A stretch of DNA of 54,723 nucleotides, taken from NCBI RefSeq assembly GCF_000636015.1, contig NZ_JFZJ01000009.1, forward strand, positions 1 to 54,723, written 5' to 3'. Under the pieces are notes generated by a model. The model saw only the letters and a list, made by a program, of their open reading frames with translations. It made no database searches and was not told the origin of the DNA. Shown piece after piece: positions 44,099 to 53,321 of this stretch. The translations under genes and the position numbers were made by a program. The first letter of the stretch is position 1; the number at the start of each line of letters is the position of its first letter. Origin of the DNA: Rhodomicrobium udaipurense JA643 (GTDB taxonomy: Bacteria; Pseudomonadota; Alphaproteobacteria; Rhizobiales; Rhodomicrobiaceae).

Positions 44099-44926
44099 AT
44101 GAAAACGATAATGAAGAGAGCCGTCGCGCTTGCCGTGCCGGCGGCGATGGCCCTGTCCCTTTCCATCGCTGCCCCCATCGCGGCACGCGCGCAGTCGGAC
44201 ACTTTCACCGAGGGACAGACGCGGTCCATCGAGAAGATCGTGAAGGATTACCTCGTCTCTCACCCGGAAATCCTGCTGGAAGTTCAGGACGCCTTCGAGA
44301 AGAAGGCCGAAGCCAAGCGCGGCGAAGCCACGCGTTCGCGCATGCCTGAGTTCTACAAGAGCCTTTCGGGCCTGAAAGCCGAGCTCGCGCCGCTGACGAT
44401 TGGTCAAGGCGACGTCACGCTCGTCGAGTTCTTCGACTATAATTGCGGCTACTGTCGCCACGCTCTGCCGGAGGTCGTGAAGCTTCTCGACGCCGACAAG
44501 AAGGTCAAGGTGGTGTTCATGGAATACCCGATCTTATCGCAAGGCTCGGCCGATGCCTCGAAGGTCGCCCTCGCCGCCGCGAAACAGGGCAAATATTTCG
44601 AGTTCCACAAGGCGATGTTCGCCGCCGGCCGCGCTAACAAGGAAAGCGCTCTCAAGGTCGCCGAACAGATCGGCCTCGACATGGAGAAGGTGAAGGCCGA
44701 TAGCGCTTCACCCGAGACGGAAGCGCTCGTGGCGAAAATCGGCGAGATCGGCAAGCGCATGTTCGTTGACGGAACGCCTACCTTCGTCGTCGGCGACAAG
44801 GTCACTCCCGGCGCCGCAGATTACGACGCGTTGAAAAAGGTCGTCGAAGATACGCGCAAGGACGGCTGCAAGGCATGCGCCGAAGCCGCATCCGCGCCCG
44901 GTGCAAAAGACGAGAAAAAATCCTGA
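44099..44926 (+). CDS. DsbA-family thiol-disulfide oxidoreductase
   Basis: 275-residue periplasmic thioredoxin-fold protein. Signal peptide (1-32, ending ARAQ), N-terminal helical extension typical of the Com1/ScsC/DsbG-like group, active site CGYC (Cys116, Cys119 in FFDYNCGYCRHA), cis-Pro loop GTPTFVVG. Two further Cys sit near the C-terminus (DGCKACAE), outside the usual DsbA core. GGAGAG precedes the ATG. Follows the M48 protease gene closely; a terminator hairpin comes after. Oxidase or isomerase role is not decided. Confidence 0.9.
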   Translation: MKTIMKRAVALAVPAAMALSLSIAAPIAARAQSDTFTEGQTRSIEKIVKDYLVSHPEILLEVQDAFEKKAEAKRGEATRSRMPEFYKSLSGLKAELAPLTIGQGDVTLVEFFDYNCGYCRHALPEVVKLLDADKKVKVVFMEYPILSQGSADASKVALAAAKQGKYFEFHKAMFAAGRANKESALKVAEQIGLDMEKVKADSASPETEALVAKIGEIGKRMFVDGTPTFVVGDKVTPGAADYDALKKVVEDTRKDGCKACAEAASAPGAKDEKKS

Positions 44927-44966
44927 CGCTTTTGCGCTGAGATACGAAAGCTGTTAACAAGAGCAC

Positions 44967-45000
44967 GGCCGGGTTCGCCCGGCCCTGTCGCTTGTCTTTT
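44967..45000 (+). terminator. Terminator-like hairpin after the DsbA-family gene
   Basis: GGCCGGG (44967-44973) and CCCGGCC (44978-44984) close a stable TTCG tetraloop; CTGTCGCTTGTCTTTT follows. The T-run is interrupted, so termination may be partial. Confidence 0.5.
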
Positions 45001-45023
45001 CCGAAAGCCATGGACCTGTTGCC

Positions 45024-45491
45024 TTGAAGCCAATCTTCATCCTCAACGGCCCGAACCTCAATCTCCTCGGCGAACGCGAGCCGGAGATTTATGGTGGCAA
45101 TACGCTTGCGACCATCGATGACGCCTTGCGTAACCGTGCCGCCGCTCTCGGCGTTTCCATCGATTTTCGGCAGACAAATCACGAGGGCGTGCTGGTCGAC
45201 CAAATTCAGGAGGCACGCCATGCGGCGTCTGGCCTCATTCTGAACGCGGGCGCATACACGCATACATCGGTCGCAATTCATGATGCTTTGCGTGCGCTTT
45301 CGCTCCCGATTATCGAAGTGCACCTGAGCAACATTTACAAGCGCGAAGCCTTTCGCCATCACTCCTATGTTTCCCCGGCCGCAATCGGGGTTATCTGCGG
45401 ACTTGGCGCGCAAGGGTACGGGCTCGCGCTCGACGCGGTGGCGGAAATCCTGAAGGCTTCCGCTCCAATCAACCGGAGTCCCCATGCCTGA
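45024..45491 (+). CDS. aroQ: Type II 3-dehydroquinate dehydratase
   Basis: 155-residue shikimate-pathway enzyme converting 3-dehydroquinate to 3-dehydroshikimate. It has the flexible loop with catalytic Arg/Tyr ([10 protein letters not shown]), [13 protein letters not shown] and the IEVHLSNIY His. The start is a TTG at 45024 that gives the standard N-terminus ([15 protein letters not shown]); its ribosome site is weak. It overlaps accB by eight bases. The aroQ-accB-accC order is frequent in proteobacteria. Confidence 0.95.
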   Translation: MKPIFILNGPNLNLLGEREPEIYGGNTLATIDDALRNRAAALGVSIDFRQTNHEGVLVDQIQEARHAASGLILNAGAYTHTSVAIHDALRALSLPIIEVHLSNIYKREAFRHHSYVSPAAIGVICGLGAQGYGLALDAVAEILKASAPINRSPHA

Positions 45492-45951
45492 GACGGCCAA
45501 CAAATATCCGAATGAAGATCTGATCCGTAATCTCGCCCTGCTTCTCAACGAAACGGGCCTGACCGAAATCGAGATCGAGGAAAACAACCTTCGTGTTCGC
45601 GTGGCGCGCACGCTCAGCGTCCAGACGCATCTGGCCCCTACCGGCTACGCGCCTCCCGCCACTGCCGGCGTCGGCCCCGGGGGCGGATCCGCGCCAGCGT
45701 CCAATCTCGAAAATCATCCGGGCGTCGTGACGTCCCCGATGGTCGGCACCGCCTACCGCTCGCCGGAACCGGGCGCATCGACCTTCGTCGAGGTCGGCTC
45801 ACAGGTGCGCGAGGGCGATACGCTGCTCATCGTCGAGGCCATGAAGACGATGAACCAGATCGCGGCCCCTCGGTCCGGCACCGTCAAGCGCATCCTTGTG
45901 GAGAACGGGCAGCCCGTCGAATACGGCGAACCGCTCATGATTATCGAATAA
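45484..45951 (+). CDS. accB: Biotin carboxyl carrier protein of acetyl-CoA carboxylase
   Basis: 155-residue carrier whose Lys121 ([10 protein letters not shown]) is biotinylated and shuttles carboxyl between AccC and the carboxyltransferase. An N-terminal helical domain is followed by a Pro/Ala/Gly linker (about 50-75) and the biotinyl domain (about 79-155). GGAG sits five bases before the ATG, inside the end of aroQ. accC starts 12 bases after the stop. It provides malonyl-CoA for fatty acid synthesis. Confidence 0.97.
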   Translation: MPETANKYPNEDLIRNLALLLNETGLTEIEIEENNLRVRVARTLSVQTHLAPTGYAPPATAGVGPGGGSAPASNLENHPGVVTSPMVGTAYRSPEPGASTFVEVGSQVREGDTLLIVEAMKTMNQIAAPRSGTVKRILVENGQPVEYGEPLMIIE

Positions 45952-45963
45952 GGCGGCAGGCTC

Positions 45964-47304
45964 ATGTTCGACAAGATCCTGATCGCCAATCGCGGAGAGA
46001 TCGCACTTCGCATCGAGCGCGCCTGCAAGGAACTCGGCATCAAGACGGTCGCCGTGCATTCCACGGCCGACGCCGATGCGATGCATGTGCGCCTCGCCGA
46101 CGAAAGCGTGTGCATCGGCCCGCCGGCGGCGAGCGAAAGCTATCTCAACATTCCCCGGCTTGTCGCTGCCTGTGAGATCACCGGTGCCGACGCGCTTCAT
46201 CCAGGCTACGGCTTCCTTTCCGAGAACGCGCGCTTCGCCGAGATCCTCGAAGAGCACGGCGTCACGTTCATCGGCCCCACGCCCGAGCATATGCGGCTCA
46301 TGGGCGACAAGATCCGCGCGAAGGAAACCGCGAAAGCGCTCGGCATTCCCGTCGTGCCCGGCTCCGGCGGCGCCGTAACGACGAACGAGGAAGCCATCGC
46401 CATCGCACGCGAGATCGGCTTTCCGGTGCTCGTGAAGGCCGCTGCGGGCGGCGGTGGACGCGGCATGAAGGTCGCGCGCACAGAAGCCGAACTGCCGATT
46501 GCCCTCTCGACGGCGCGCGCGGAATCCAAGGCCGCTTTCGGCGACGACGCGCTTTATCTCGAACGCTATCTATCGAAGCCGCGTCACATCGAAATCCAGG
46601 TGATCGGCGACGGCAAGGGCAACGCGGTCTATCTCGGCGAACGCGACTGCTCCCTCCAGCGTCGCCACCAGAAGATCCTCGAAGAAACCCCTTCGCCCGC
46701 GCTCAACGAGGCGCAGCGCAAGGAAATCGGCGAGACGGTTGCGCGCGCGATGCGCAAGCTGAAATACCGGAACGCCGGTACGGTCGAGTTCCTTTATGAA
46801 GACGGAGAGTTCTTCTTCATCGAGATGAACACCCGCCTTCAGGTGGAGCATCCGGTGACGGAAATGGTCACGGGCATCGATCTGGTGATCGAGCAGATCC
46901 AGATCGCGGCCGGTGCTGGCCTTTCCTTCACGCAGGAGGAAGTCCGCTTCGACGGCCACGCCATCGAATGCCGCATCAATGCGGAAAACCCGACCACCTT
47001 CCGGCCGTCGCCCGGCAAGATCTCCTACTTCCACCCGCCGGGCGGCCTCGGCGTGCGCGTCGATTCCGGCGTGTATGCGGGCTACACCATCCCGGCCTAT
47101 TACGACAGCCTCATCGGCAAGCTGATCGTGCACGGCAAGAACCGCAATGAATGCCTCATGCGGTTGCGCCGGGCTCTCGGGGAGTTCGTGATCGACGGCA
47201 TCGAGACGACGATCCCGCTGTTTTCAACGTTGATTCAGCAATCGGACATTGTCGACGGCGTTTACGACATTCACTGGCTCGAAAATTATCTCCAAAAGCA
47301 TTAG
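45964..47304 (+). CDS. accC: Biotin carboxylase subunit of acetyl-CoA carboxylase
   Basis: 446-residue ATP-grasp enzyme carboxylating AccB-bound biotin. N-terminal [17 protein letters not shown]-grasp loop [12 protein letters not shown], signature [15 protein letters not shown] and the metal-site [14 protein letters not shown] are all present. Length is typical. Directly downstream of accB; aat follows after 47 bases on the same strand. Confidence 0.97.
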   Translation: MFDKILIANRGEIALRIERACKELGIKTVAVHSTADADAMHVRLADESVCIGPPAASESYLNIPRLVAACEITGADALHPGYGFLSENARFAEILEEHGVTFIGPTPEHMRLMGDKIRAKETAKALGIPVVPGSGGAVTTNEEAIAIAREIGFPVLVKAAAGGGGRGMKVARTEAELPIALSTARAESKAAFGDDALYLERYLSKPRHIEIQVIGDGKGNAVYLGERDCSLQRRHQKILEETPSPALNEAQRKEIGETVARAMRKLKYRNAGTVEFLYEDGEFFFIEMNTRLQVEHPVTEMVTGIDLVIEQIQIAAGAGLSFTQEEVRFDGHAIECRINAENPTTFRPSPGKISYFHPPGGLGVRVDSGVYAGYTIPAYYDSLIGKLIVHGKNRNECLMRLRRALGEFVIDGIETTIPLFSTLIQQSDIVDGVYDIHWLENYLQKH

Positions 47305-47351
47305 ATTAGAGGAACGGGTTCTTTCGCGACAAAAAGGCAGGTTCGCGGACC

Positions 47352-48044
47352 ATGGGATCGCCCTCCAATCTCAGCATTGAAATCACGCCGCAGGTTCTGC
47401 TCAAAGCATATGCCTGCGGCATCTTTCCGATGGCCGAAAGCGCCGAAGACACGACGCTCTACTGGATCGAACCGGAACGACGCGGTATCCTCGCCCTTGA
47501 AGGGTTGCACGTGCCCCGCCGGCTTGCCCGCGTCATCAAGCAGGGCAAGTTCGAGGTCCGTGTCGACAGCGACTATTACGGCGTGATCGAAGGCTGCGCG
47601 TCCTCGCGCGCGGGCCGCCGCACCACTTGGATCAACAGGCGCATCCGCGAGCTTTACGCCGATCTCTTTGACATGGGCTACTGCCATACCGTCGAAACGT
47701 GGCGTGACGGCAAACTTGTCGGCGGACTGTACGGCGTGGCGCTCGGGCGGTCCTTCTTCGGCGAGAGCATGTTCTCCTACGAAACCGACGCGTCGAAGGT
47801 GGCGCTCGTCTACCTCGCGGCGAGGCTCCGCTATGGCGATTTCTGTCTGCTCGACACGCAATTCGTCACCGAGCACCTGCGACAATTCGGCGCTCAGGAG
47901 ATAAGCCGCGCGGCGTTCCACCGGCGGCTGGAGCAGGCGCTTCAGGGTTTCGGCGCGTTCGACCGTCTCCCGGCCGATATGTCCGCCGAGGGCGTCTTGC
48001 AACTCGTCAGCCACACATCGAAGGTGGGATGCTCCACCGCGTGA
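47352..48044 (+). CDS. aat: Leucyl/phenylalanyl-tRNA-protein transferase
   Basis: 230-residue enzyme that adds Leu or Phe to proteins with N-terminal Lys or Arg, creating N-degrons for ClpS/ClpAP (both encoded at 12.4-15.1 kb). Typical motifs are LLKAYACGIFPMAES, YWIEPERRGIL, GYCHTVETW, GGLYGVALGRSFFGESMFS and LLDTQFVTEHL. The last 103 bases overlap, antisense, the 3' end of the DUF2155 gene. Confidence 0.95.
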   Translation: MGSPSNLSIEITPQVLLKAYACGIFPMAESAEDTTLYWIEPERRGILALEGLHVPRRLARVIKQGKFEVRVDSDYYGVIEGCASSRAGRRTTWINRRIRELYADLFDMGYCHTVETWRDGKLVGGLYGVALGRSFFGESMFSYETDASKVALVYLAARLRYGDFCLLDTQFVTEHLRQFGAQEISRAAFHRRLEQALQGFGAFDRLPADMSAEGVLQLVSHTSKVGCSTA

Positions 48045-48379
48045 AGCCCCGGGCTTTCCGCGAAGGTCCAGCCCGTGAAGATGCGGTGCGACGAGCCGTC
48101 GAGCACGACCTCGTCCACCTCGATGAAGGCGCTTGTCAGCGGCGTCTCGGTCGACGGCCGCGTGTAGCAGGCGCGCGGCGTAATTGTCAGCGCGCCGAAC
48201 GTGACCGTGCGCCCCATCGGTATTTCGAGCGGTTGGACGCGGCCCGTCACCTTGTCGAGCGCGGCGAACACGGCCGTTGAATTGGCGATCCTGTCGGCAG
48301 ATGCCGGGGTGCCGGGTGCCACAAGCGCAAGACCGGCGAGGACCGTCGAAAGAGCTATCTGCCGCGCATTCATGATCAT
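47942..48379 (-). CDS. DUF2155 family exported protein
   Basis: 145 residues with a signal peptide (about 1-28, ending ASA) and the DUF2155 core: STAVFAALDKVTGRV, MGRTVTFGALTITPRACY, a VLDGSSHRIFTGWTFAESPG stretch and HPTFDVWLTSC. Members are conserved in alphaproteobacteria; their function is unknown. The C-terminal 20 residues after the final Cys extend beyond the usual domain end into the aat coding region. Two ATGs (48379, 48373) are possible; neither has a strong ribosome site. Confidence 0.85.
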   Translation of the reverse strand: MIMNARQIALSTVLAGLALVAPGTPASADRIANSTAVFAALDKVTGRVQPLEIPMGRTVTFGALTITPRACYTRPSTETPLTSAFIEVDEVVLDGSSHRIFTGWTFAESPGLHAVEHPTFDVWLTSCKTPSADISAGRRSNAPKP

Positions 48380-48749
48380 ACCGGAAAGCCTGGACCGTTG
48401 AAGCGCCGCGCGCTCGCGCCGACGCCCGAAGTTCTTGTTGCCGACCGACGCGTCCGCTTTGTGAGCGCCGGTCGATCTTCCGCGCGGCCAGAGCAAATAC
48501 AGCCGCTTTTCACCAATAGATCAGCCCGCGTTAAATCGAAATCGATTTGACGCTTGAAGACCGATCGTAATCGCGCCCTGCGCATGAGGCAGCGTCCGAT
48601 TGCAGCACGCTTCCGAGCATGGAGAAGCGAAAGAGCACCACCATCAAGAAAGATTTTCGAAGCGATCCCCACAACGGCGAGCGCTCCGGCGGCGCAAACG
48701 CGCGAAAGCGAAGCCCCGACGCCGAAGATCGCTGAGCGACACAAGCGCC
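48380..48749. other. Intergenic region, nothing recognised
   Basis: About 370 bases upstream of the DUF2155 gene and downstream of the methyltransferase gene. Open frames on either strand are low-quality Arg/Ala-rich shadows; no RNA gene or clear terminator found. Confidence 0.45.
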
Positions 48750-49541
48750 CTATCGCGGCAAAAGTCTGGCGGCGACGCGCAGGCGCACATAATCCGCCCA
48801 CCAGCGCCCATCTTCATCGCACAAGCTCGGCCGCAACAGTTCGACCGCGTGCGCGAGAGCGGCGTCGCGAACCTTGCCCTCGAACTGGTCGAAGAACGGC
48901 TTGCGGAAGGTGGCGAGCCAGCCCTCGATGCCGGTCGGCAGCGGCGTGGGGCGCGGCATGAGTTCGATGCGCTCGCACATGAGGCCGTTCTTGTAGAGAA
49001 GTCCCTCATAGGCGCGCGGGCTTGGAAAATACCACGGGTGCGCGAGCGCGGCGTTGCCCTGATACAGGCGGGCCGCCGAGCGAAGCGCGGTAACGATGGC
49101 GGCGACATTGCCGAAGCCGCCGAACTCGGCGACGAAGCGCCCGCCCGGCTTCAACACGCGGGTAACGCCCTTGATAACATCCTCGGCGCGCGTCATCCAA
49201 TGCAGCGCCGCGTTCGAGAACACAGCGTCGAATTCACGCGGCAGATCGATAGCCTCGCCGCTCATGGCGCGGACGTCGAGGCCGCGCGCCGTAGCGGCGG
49301 CAAGAAGCGCCGCGCTCGTGTCGATGCCGAGAACCGATGCACCGCGTGCCGCAATTTTCGCTGTCAGCGCGCCGTCGCCGCAGCCGATGTCGAGCACGCG
49401 CTCGCCCGGCTTGGGGTCGAGCCATGACAGGATGTCCGCACCGAGGTCGGAGACAAAGCGCGCGTTTTTTTCATAGCCCGCTGCGCTCCAGCTCTGCTCG
49501 CCTGAGGCCGCGCGCGCATGGCTTGGTGTCTTACTCGGCAT
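48750..49541 (-). CDS. Class I SAM-dependent methyltransferase, trans-aconitate methyltransferase-like
   Basis: 263 residues. Motif I is VLDIGCGDGALTAKI, followed by GIDTSAALLAAA (acidic post-I), FDAVFSNAALHWM and LKPGGRFVAEFGGFGN, which resemble the Tam-type small-molecule methyltransferases. The C-terminal half has the YFPSPRAYEGLL and WLATF segments of that group. Start: the ATG at 49541 overlaps the stop of the upstream NDUFA12-like gene by 11 bases; an ATG at 49562 is also possible. The substrate is not known. Confidence 0.85.
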   Translation of the reverse strand: MPSKTPSHARAASGEQSWSAAGYEKNARFVSDLGADILSWLDPKPGERVLDIGCGDGALTAKIAARGASVLGIDTSAALLAAATARGLDVRAMSGEAIDLPREFDAVFSNAALHWMTRAEDVIKGVTRVLKPGGRFVAEFGGFGNVAAIVTALRSAARLYQGNAALAHPWYFPSPRAYEGLLYKNGLMCERIELMPRPTPLPTGIEGWLATFRKPFFDQFEGKVRDAALAHAVELLRPSLCDEDGRWWADYVRLRVAARLLPR

Positions 49542-49929
49542 TCCACGGCTGGTAATCGCCATCGCCCTTCGGACGACGCATCTCGCCGACGAGGCTACCC
49601 TGTGGGCGATAAGCCGCCGGGGTGCCGGTCAGGTTCGGCTGATGCGGCTTCTGCCACGGGCGCGCGTGATAGGTTTCCTCGGTCGGCGGCGTGTCCACGA
49701 TGTAGTGCAGCCAGCCGAACCAGTCGGGCGGAACCTTGCTCGGCTCCGCATAGCCCTTGTAGATGACCCAGCGGCGCGGCTTGCCTGCCGTGCCGGTTCC
49801 GCTCGCGTCCTGATAGTAACGATTGCCCTCTTCGTCTTCGCCGACGAAGATGCCGCGCGCGTTCGTGTAGAGCTTCGTCGACAACGTCGCGCCGTTCCAC
49901 CAAGTAAAAATATCGCTGAACCAGCCCAT
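49531..49929 (-). CDS. NDUFA12-family complex I accessory subunit
   Basis: 132-residue homologue of mitochondrial NDUFA12 (B17.2), an accessory subunit of NADH:ubiquinone oxidoreductase found in alphaproteobacteria. Characteristic stretches are NARGIFVGEDEEGNRYYQDA, RRWVIYKGYAEPSKVPPDWFGWLH and the C-terminal YQPWNAE. GAGGG precedes the ATG at 49929. Other complex I genes are not nearby. It overlaps the methyltransferase gene by 11 bases. Confidence 0.93.
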   Translation of the reverse strand: MGWFSDIFTWWNGATLSTKLYTNARGIFVGEDEEGNRYYQDASGTGTAGKPRRWVIYKGYAEPSKVPPDWFGWLHYIVDTPPTEETYHARPWQKPHQPNLTGTPAAYRPQGSLVGEMRRPKGDGDYQPWNAE

Positions 49930-50019
49930 GCTTGCCCTCGGTCTTTGAGCTGCTTTTACGCGAATCAAGGGCGGGCGTCCACCCATTCGCGCCCGCCAGA
50001 TCGCGCGTCTTCGCGTGGC

Positions 50020-50910
50020 TCAGCCTTCGCGCGACTTCTGGGCAAGCCACGGCATGATGCCCGAGAAATCCTTGTCCGCGCCGCCTTCCGCCACGAACGC
50101 CGCGTAGAGGTCGGCGGCGTGCCGTCCAAGCGGCGTCTCCGCGCCCACGCTTTCCGCCGCGCGCTGACTCAGCTTCAGGTCTTTCAGCATGAGCGGCGCG
50201 GAAAATCCCGGCTTGTAATCATTGTCAGCGGGCGATTGCAGCCCGATGCCCGGCACAGGACAATAGGTGTCGATGGACCAGCAGCGCCCGGACGATGTGG
50301 ACACCACGTCGAACATGGCCTTTCGGTCGAGACCGAGCTTGTCAGCCAGCGAGAATGCCTCGCACACGCCGATCATGGACACCGCCAGCACCATGTTGTT
50401 GCAGATTTTCGCCGCCTGCCCCGCTCCCCAATCGCCGCAGTGAACGAGCGTCCGGCCCATCGCCGACAGTAACGGCCGCGCCGCCTCGAACGCGACTTCG
50501 CTGCCGCCGACCATGAAAGTGAGCGTGCCCGCCGCCGCACCCGCCACACCGCCGGACACCGGCGCGTCGAGCGACTTCAGCCCGGCATTCGCCGCCGCTT
50601 CATGCGCCGCGCGCGCGTTCTCGACGTCCACCGTGGAGCAGTCAATCAGAAGGGCGCCGGGCCGCGCCGCCGCGATCACCTCGTCGTAGACGGCGGCTAG
50701 AATCGCTCCATTCGGCAGCATCGTCACCACCGCGTCCGCGTCCGTTGCCGCATCCGCGCAACTTGCCGCCAATGCGATGCCCGCAGCAGCCGCGCGCTCC
50801 GCCGCCCATAGCGTCGTGTCGAAGCCCTTCACCTCGAACCCCGCCTTCGCGAGGTTCACCGCCATGGGCAAACCCATATTGCCGAGCCCGATGAATGCGA
50901 TCCGTTTCAT
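50020..50910 (-). CDS. mmsB: 3-hydroxyisobutyrate dehydrogenase
   Basis: 296-residue beta-hydroxyacid dehydrogenase oxidising 3-hydroxyisobutyrate to methylmalonate semialdehyde in valine breakdown. It has N-terminal Rossmann FIGLGNMGLPMAVNL, substrate loop DAPVSGGVAGAAAGTL, and catalytic-Lys helix GAGQAAKICNNMVL. AGGGGAAA precedes the ATG. It starts 46 bases after mmsA, whose product would use the semialdehyde, so the pair is an operon. Confidence 0.94.
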   Translation of the reverse strand: MKRIAFIGLGNMGLPMAVNLAKAGFEVKGFDTTLWAAERAAAAGIALAASCADAATDADAVVTMLPNGAILAAVYDEVIAAARPGALLIDCSTVDVENARAAHEAAANAGLKSLDAPVSGGVAGAAAGTLTFMVGGSEVAFEAARPLLSAMGRTLVHCGDWGAGQAAKICNNMVLAVSMIGVCEAFSLADKLGLDRKAMFDVVSTSSGRCWSIDTYCPVPGIGLQSPADNDYKPGFSAPLMLKDLKLSQRAAESVGAETPLGRHAADLYAAFVAEGGADKDFSGIMPWLAQKSREG

Positions 50911-50956
50911 GGCCGTTTCCCCTGTTCTTGTTTTCGATTTTTCAGGCAGGCGGATG

Positions 50957-52474
50957 TCACGACATGGTGGGAATTACGAAGCTCGCGCCTTCCTTCACGC
51001 CCGACGGCCAGCGCGATGTGACGGTCTTCGTCTTTGTGTAGAAGCGGAACCCGTCCGCGCCGAACTGGTTCAGGTCGCCGAAGCCCGAGCGCTTCCAGCC
51101 GCCGAATGTGTAATAGGCGAGCGGCACCGGGATCGGCACGTTGATGCCGACCATGCCGACATTCACGCGGGCCGCGAAGTCGCGCGCGGTGTCGCCGTCG
51201 CGGGTGAAGATGGAGACGCCGTTGCCGTATAGGTTTTCCATCGGCAGGCGAAGCGCGTCGCCGTAGGTTTCGGCGCGCACGACCGATAGCACGGGACCGA
51301 AGATCTCCTCCTTGTAGATCGTCATGTCCGGCGTTACGCGGTCGAACAGGCACGGGCCGACGAAAAACCCGTCCTCGTAGCCCTGTAGCGAGAAGCCGCG
51401 CCCATCGACCGCGAGCGCAGCGCCTTCCTCGACGCCCTTGCCGATCAGCCCGAGCACACGGCGCTTCGCCTCCGCCGTGACGAGCGGCCCGAAATCGGCG
51501 TCGTCGCTGGTGTAGGGGCCGACCTTCAGCGCCTCGACACGCGGGATGAGCCGCTCCATCAGGCGATCCGCCGTCCCCTCGCCGAACGGCACCGCCACCG
51601 AGATCGCCATGCAACGCTCGCCCGCCGCGCCATAACCCGCGCCTATGAGCGCATCCGCCGCCTGATCGAGGTCGGCGTCGGGCGCGATCAGCATGTGATT
51701 CTTCGCGCCGCCGAAACACTGCACGCGTTTGCCCGCCGCGCAGCCGCGCGTGTAGATATATTCGGCGATTTGTGTGGAGCCGACGAAGCCGATGGCCTGA
51801 ATGTCGGGATCGTCGAGGATCGCATCCACGGCTTCCTTGTCGCCGTTGACGACGTTCAGAACGCCGTCCGGCAGCCCGGCCTCCTGCATCAGCTCGGCGA
51901 GCATCAACGGCACGGATGGCGCGCGCTCGGACGGCTTCAGGATGAACGCGTTGCCCGCCGCGATCGCCGGGCCGAACTTCCACATCGGAATCATCGCCGG
52001 GAAGTTGAACGGCGTGATGCCCGCGACGACGCCGAGCGGCTGGCGCATGGAATAAATGTCGATGCCGGGGCCCGCGCCTTCGGAGAACTCGCCCTTCATG
52101 AAGTTTGGCGCGCCGATGCAGAACTCGATCACTTCGAGGCCGCGGATCACATCGCCTTTCGCGTCGGGCAGCGTCTTGCCATGCTCGCGCGAAAGCGCCT
52201 CCGCGAGCTTGTCCATATCGCGATGAAGGAGTTGCACCAGCGCCATCATGACGCGGCCGCGCTTCTGCGGATTGGTCGCGGCCCATGCGGGTTGCGCTGC
52301 CTTCGCATTCTCGACCGCCGCGCGGATTTCCGCCCGGTTCGCGAGCGCCACCGTCTTCTCGGGCCGACCTGTTGCAGGATTGAAAACGTCCGAGAAACGA
52401 CCGGACGTTCCCGCGACGCGGCTTCCGCCGATGAAATGCCCCAGTTCCATGTGGCTCATGTAGCCCAAATTCAT
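50957..52474 (-). CDS. mmsA: Methylmalonate-semialdehyde dehydrogenase, CoA-acylating
   Basis: 505-residue aldehyde dehydrogenase converting methylmalonate semialdehyde to propionyl-CoA in valine (and inositol) catabolism. Catalytic Cys288 is in GYGAAGERCMAISVAV, oxyanion Asn158 in ITPFNFPAM, and the family marker GGAKNHM is present. The frame stays open to 52708, but GGAGG lies just before the ATG at 52474. mmsB follows. cooA is encoded 142 bases upstream on the same strand. Confidence 0.95.
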   Translation of the reverse strand: MNLGYMSHMELGHFIGGSRVAGTSGRFSDVFNPATGRPEKTVALANRAEIRAAVENAKAAQPAWAATNPQKRGRVMMALVQLLHRDMDKLAEALSREHGKTLPDAKGDVIRGLEVIEFCIGAPNFMKGEFSEGAGPGIDIYSMRQPLGVVAGITPFNFPAMIPMWKFGPAIAAGNAFILKPSERAPSVPLMLAELMQEAGLPDGVLNVVNGDKEAVDAILDDPDIQAIGFVGSTQIAEYIYTRGCAAGKRVQCFGGAKNHMLIAPDADLDQAADALIGAGYGAAGERCMAISVAVPFGEGTADRLMERLIPRVEALKVGPYTSDDADFGPLVTAEAKRRVLGLIGKGVEEGAALAVDGRGFSLQGYEDGFFVGPCLFDRVTPDMTIYKEEIFGPVLSVVRAETYGDALRLPMENLYGNGVSIFTRDGDTARDFAARVNVGMVGINVPIPVPLAYYTFGGWKRSGFGDLNQFGADGFRFYTKTKTVTSRWPSGVKEGASFVIPTMS

Positions 52475-52616
52475 GTCGCCTCCATTTCGGGCTGACGTTT
52501 GCTCCCGCGTCCATGATGACGCCGAGCGGGTACCGTCAGCAAGCCCAAACGCAGGCCATTCGACCAAAGCGGGGAGCGTGGATGGCGGTTTTCGGGCACC
52601 ACGCCGGGCGCCGCGC

Positions 52617-53321
52617 CTATCTGCCGCCATCCGCCTCGCGGGCGGGACGGACCGTCCCATCGGGCGGGGGAAACGCGGTCCCGGCCGCAGCGGCGAGCTG
52701 GCCGACATCCGCTATCGTATAGTTCGAGCGGCCCTTCCGGCTGATGAGGCCCTCCCGCATGAGGGCGTTCAGCGCGGCGGACGTGGTCTGGCGCGAGGAG
52801 CCGACGAGATTGGCGATCTCCTCCACGGTCAGCTCGATGAAAAGCCGAACTTCGGCGCCGGCGTCTCCCTGCGCCGCCCTCGCGCGGTCGAGGAAGAAGT
52901 GCGCGAGCCGCTGCTTGATATCCCGGAAGACGAGATCCTCGATCGTCCGCATGCAGCCCATCATTGCCCGGCCGAGGATACCTATGAGGCCGAAGGCCAG
53001 CGACGGGTTTTCCTCCAGCTTCTTCGCGAAAGTCCCGATGTCGGTGTAACGAATATCGGTCCTTTCGACCGCCTCGATCAGGCAGCCGGAGTGCGTGCAG
53101 AACATGTCGCCGGGGACGAGGTAGAACAGCGTCATTTCCCTGTCCTCGCCGATCAGATAAACGCGCAGCTTGCCGCTCATCACCACGAGGACGCCGTCGC
53201 GATCCGGCAGCCCCGCGCTGATGAGGCCGCCCTTCTCGTGACTTTGCGCGATGAAGCCGTCGAAGAACGAGGCTCCAGAGGGCTTCGCGAGGATGTCGTC
53301 GATACTGAAACGCGGCGGCAT
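52617..53321 (-). CDS. cooA: CooA, CO-sensing heme transcription factor (CRP/FNR family)
   Basis: 234-residue heme-dependent activator that binds DNA when CO replaces a heme ligand. It matches my recollection of Rhodospirillum rubrum CooA along its length: N-terminus MPPRF, LRVYLIGEDRE, GDMFCTHSGC, GILGRAMMGCMRTIEDL and HTH EEIANLVGSSRQTTS. All three heme ligands are in the canonical positions: Pro2 (Fe(II)/Fe(III) ligand), Cys75 (oxidised form) and His77 (reduced form). An ORF extends 18 codons upstream, but GAGGAA (53329-53334) seven bases before the ATG at 53321, and the need for Pro2 at the N-terminus, decide the start. No CO dehydrogenase gene is in the window. Confidence 0.93.
   Translation of the reverse strand: MPPRFSIDDILAKPSGASFFDGFIAQSHEKGGLISAGLPDRDGVLVVMSGKLRVYLIGEDREMTLFYLVPGDMFCTHSGCLIEAVERTDIRYTDIGTFAKKLEENPSLAFGLIGILGRAMMGCMRTIEDLVFRDIKQRLAHFFLDRARAAQGDAGAEVRLFIELTVEEIANLVGSSRQTTSAALNALMREGLISRKGRSNYTIADVGQLAAAAGTAFPPPDGTVRPAREADGGR

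Noticed and set aside
50907..52514. 535-residue minus-strand ORF overlapping mmsA
   Set aside because: Second frame of mmsA; only the 50957-52474 frame shows the aldehyde dehydrogenase motifs.
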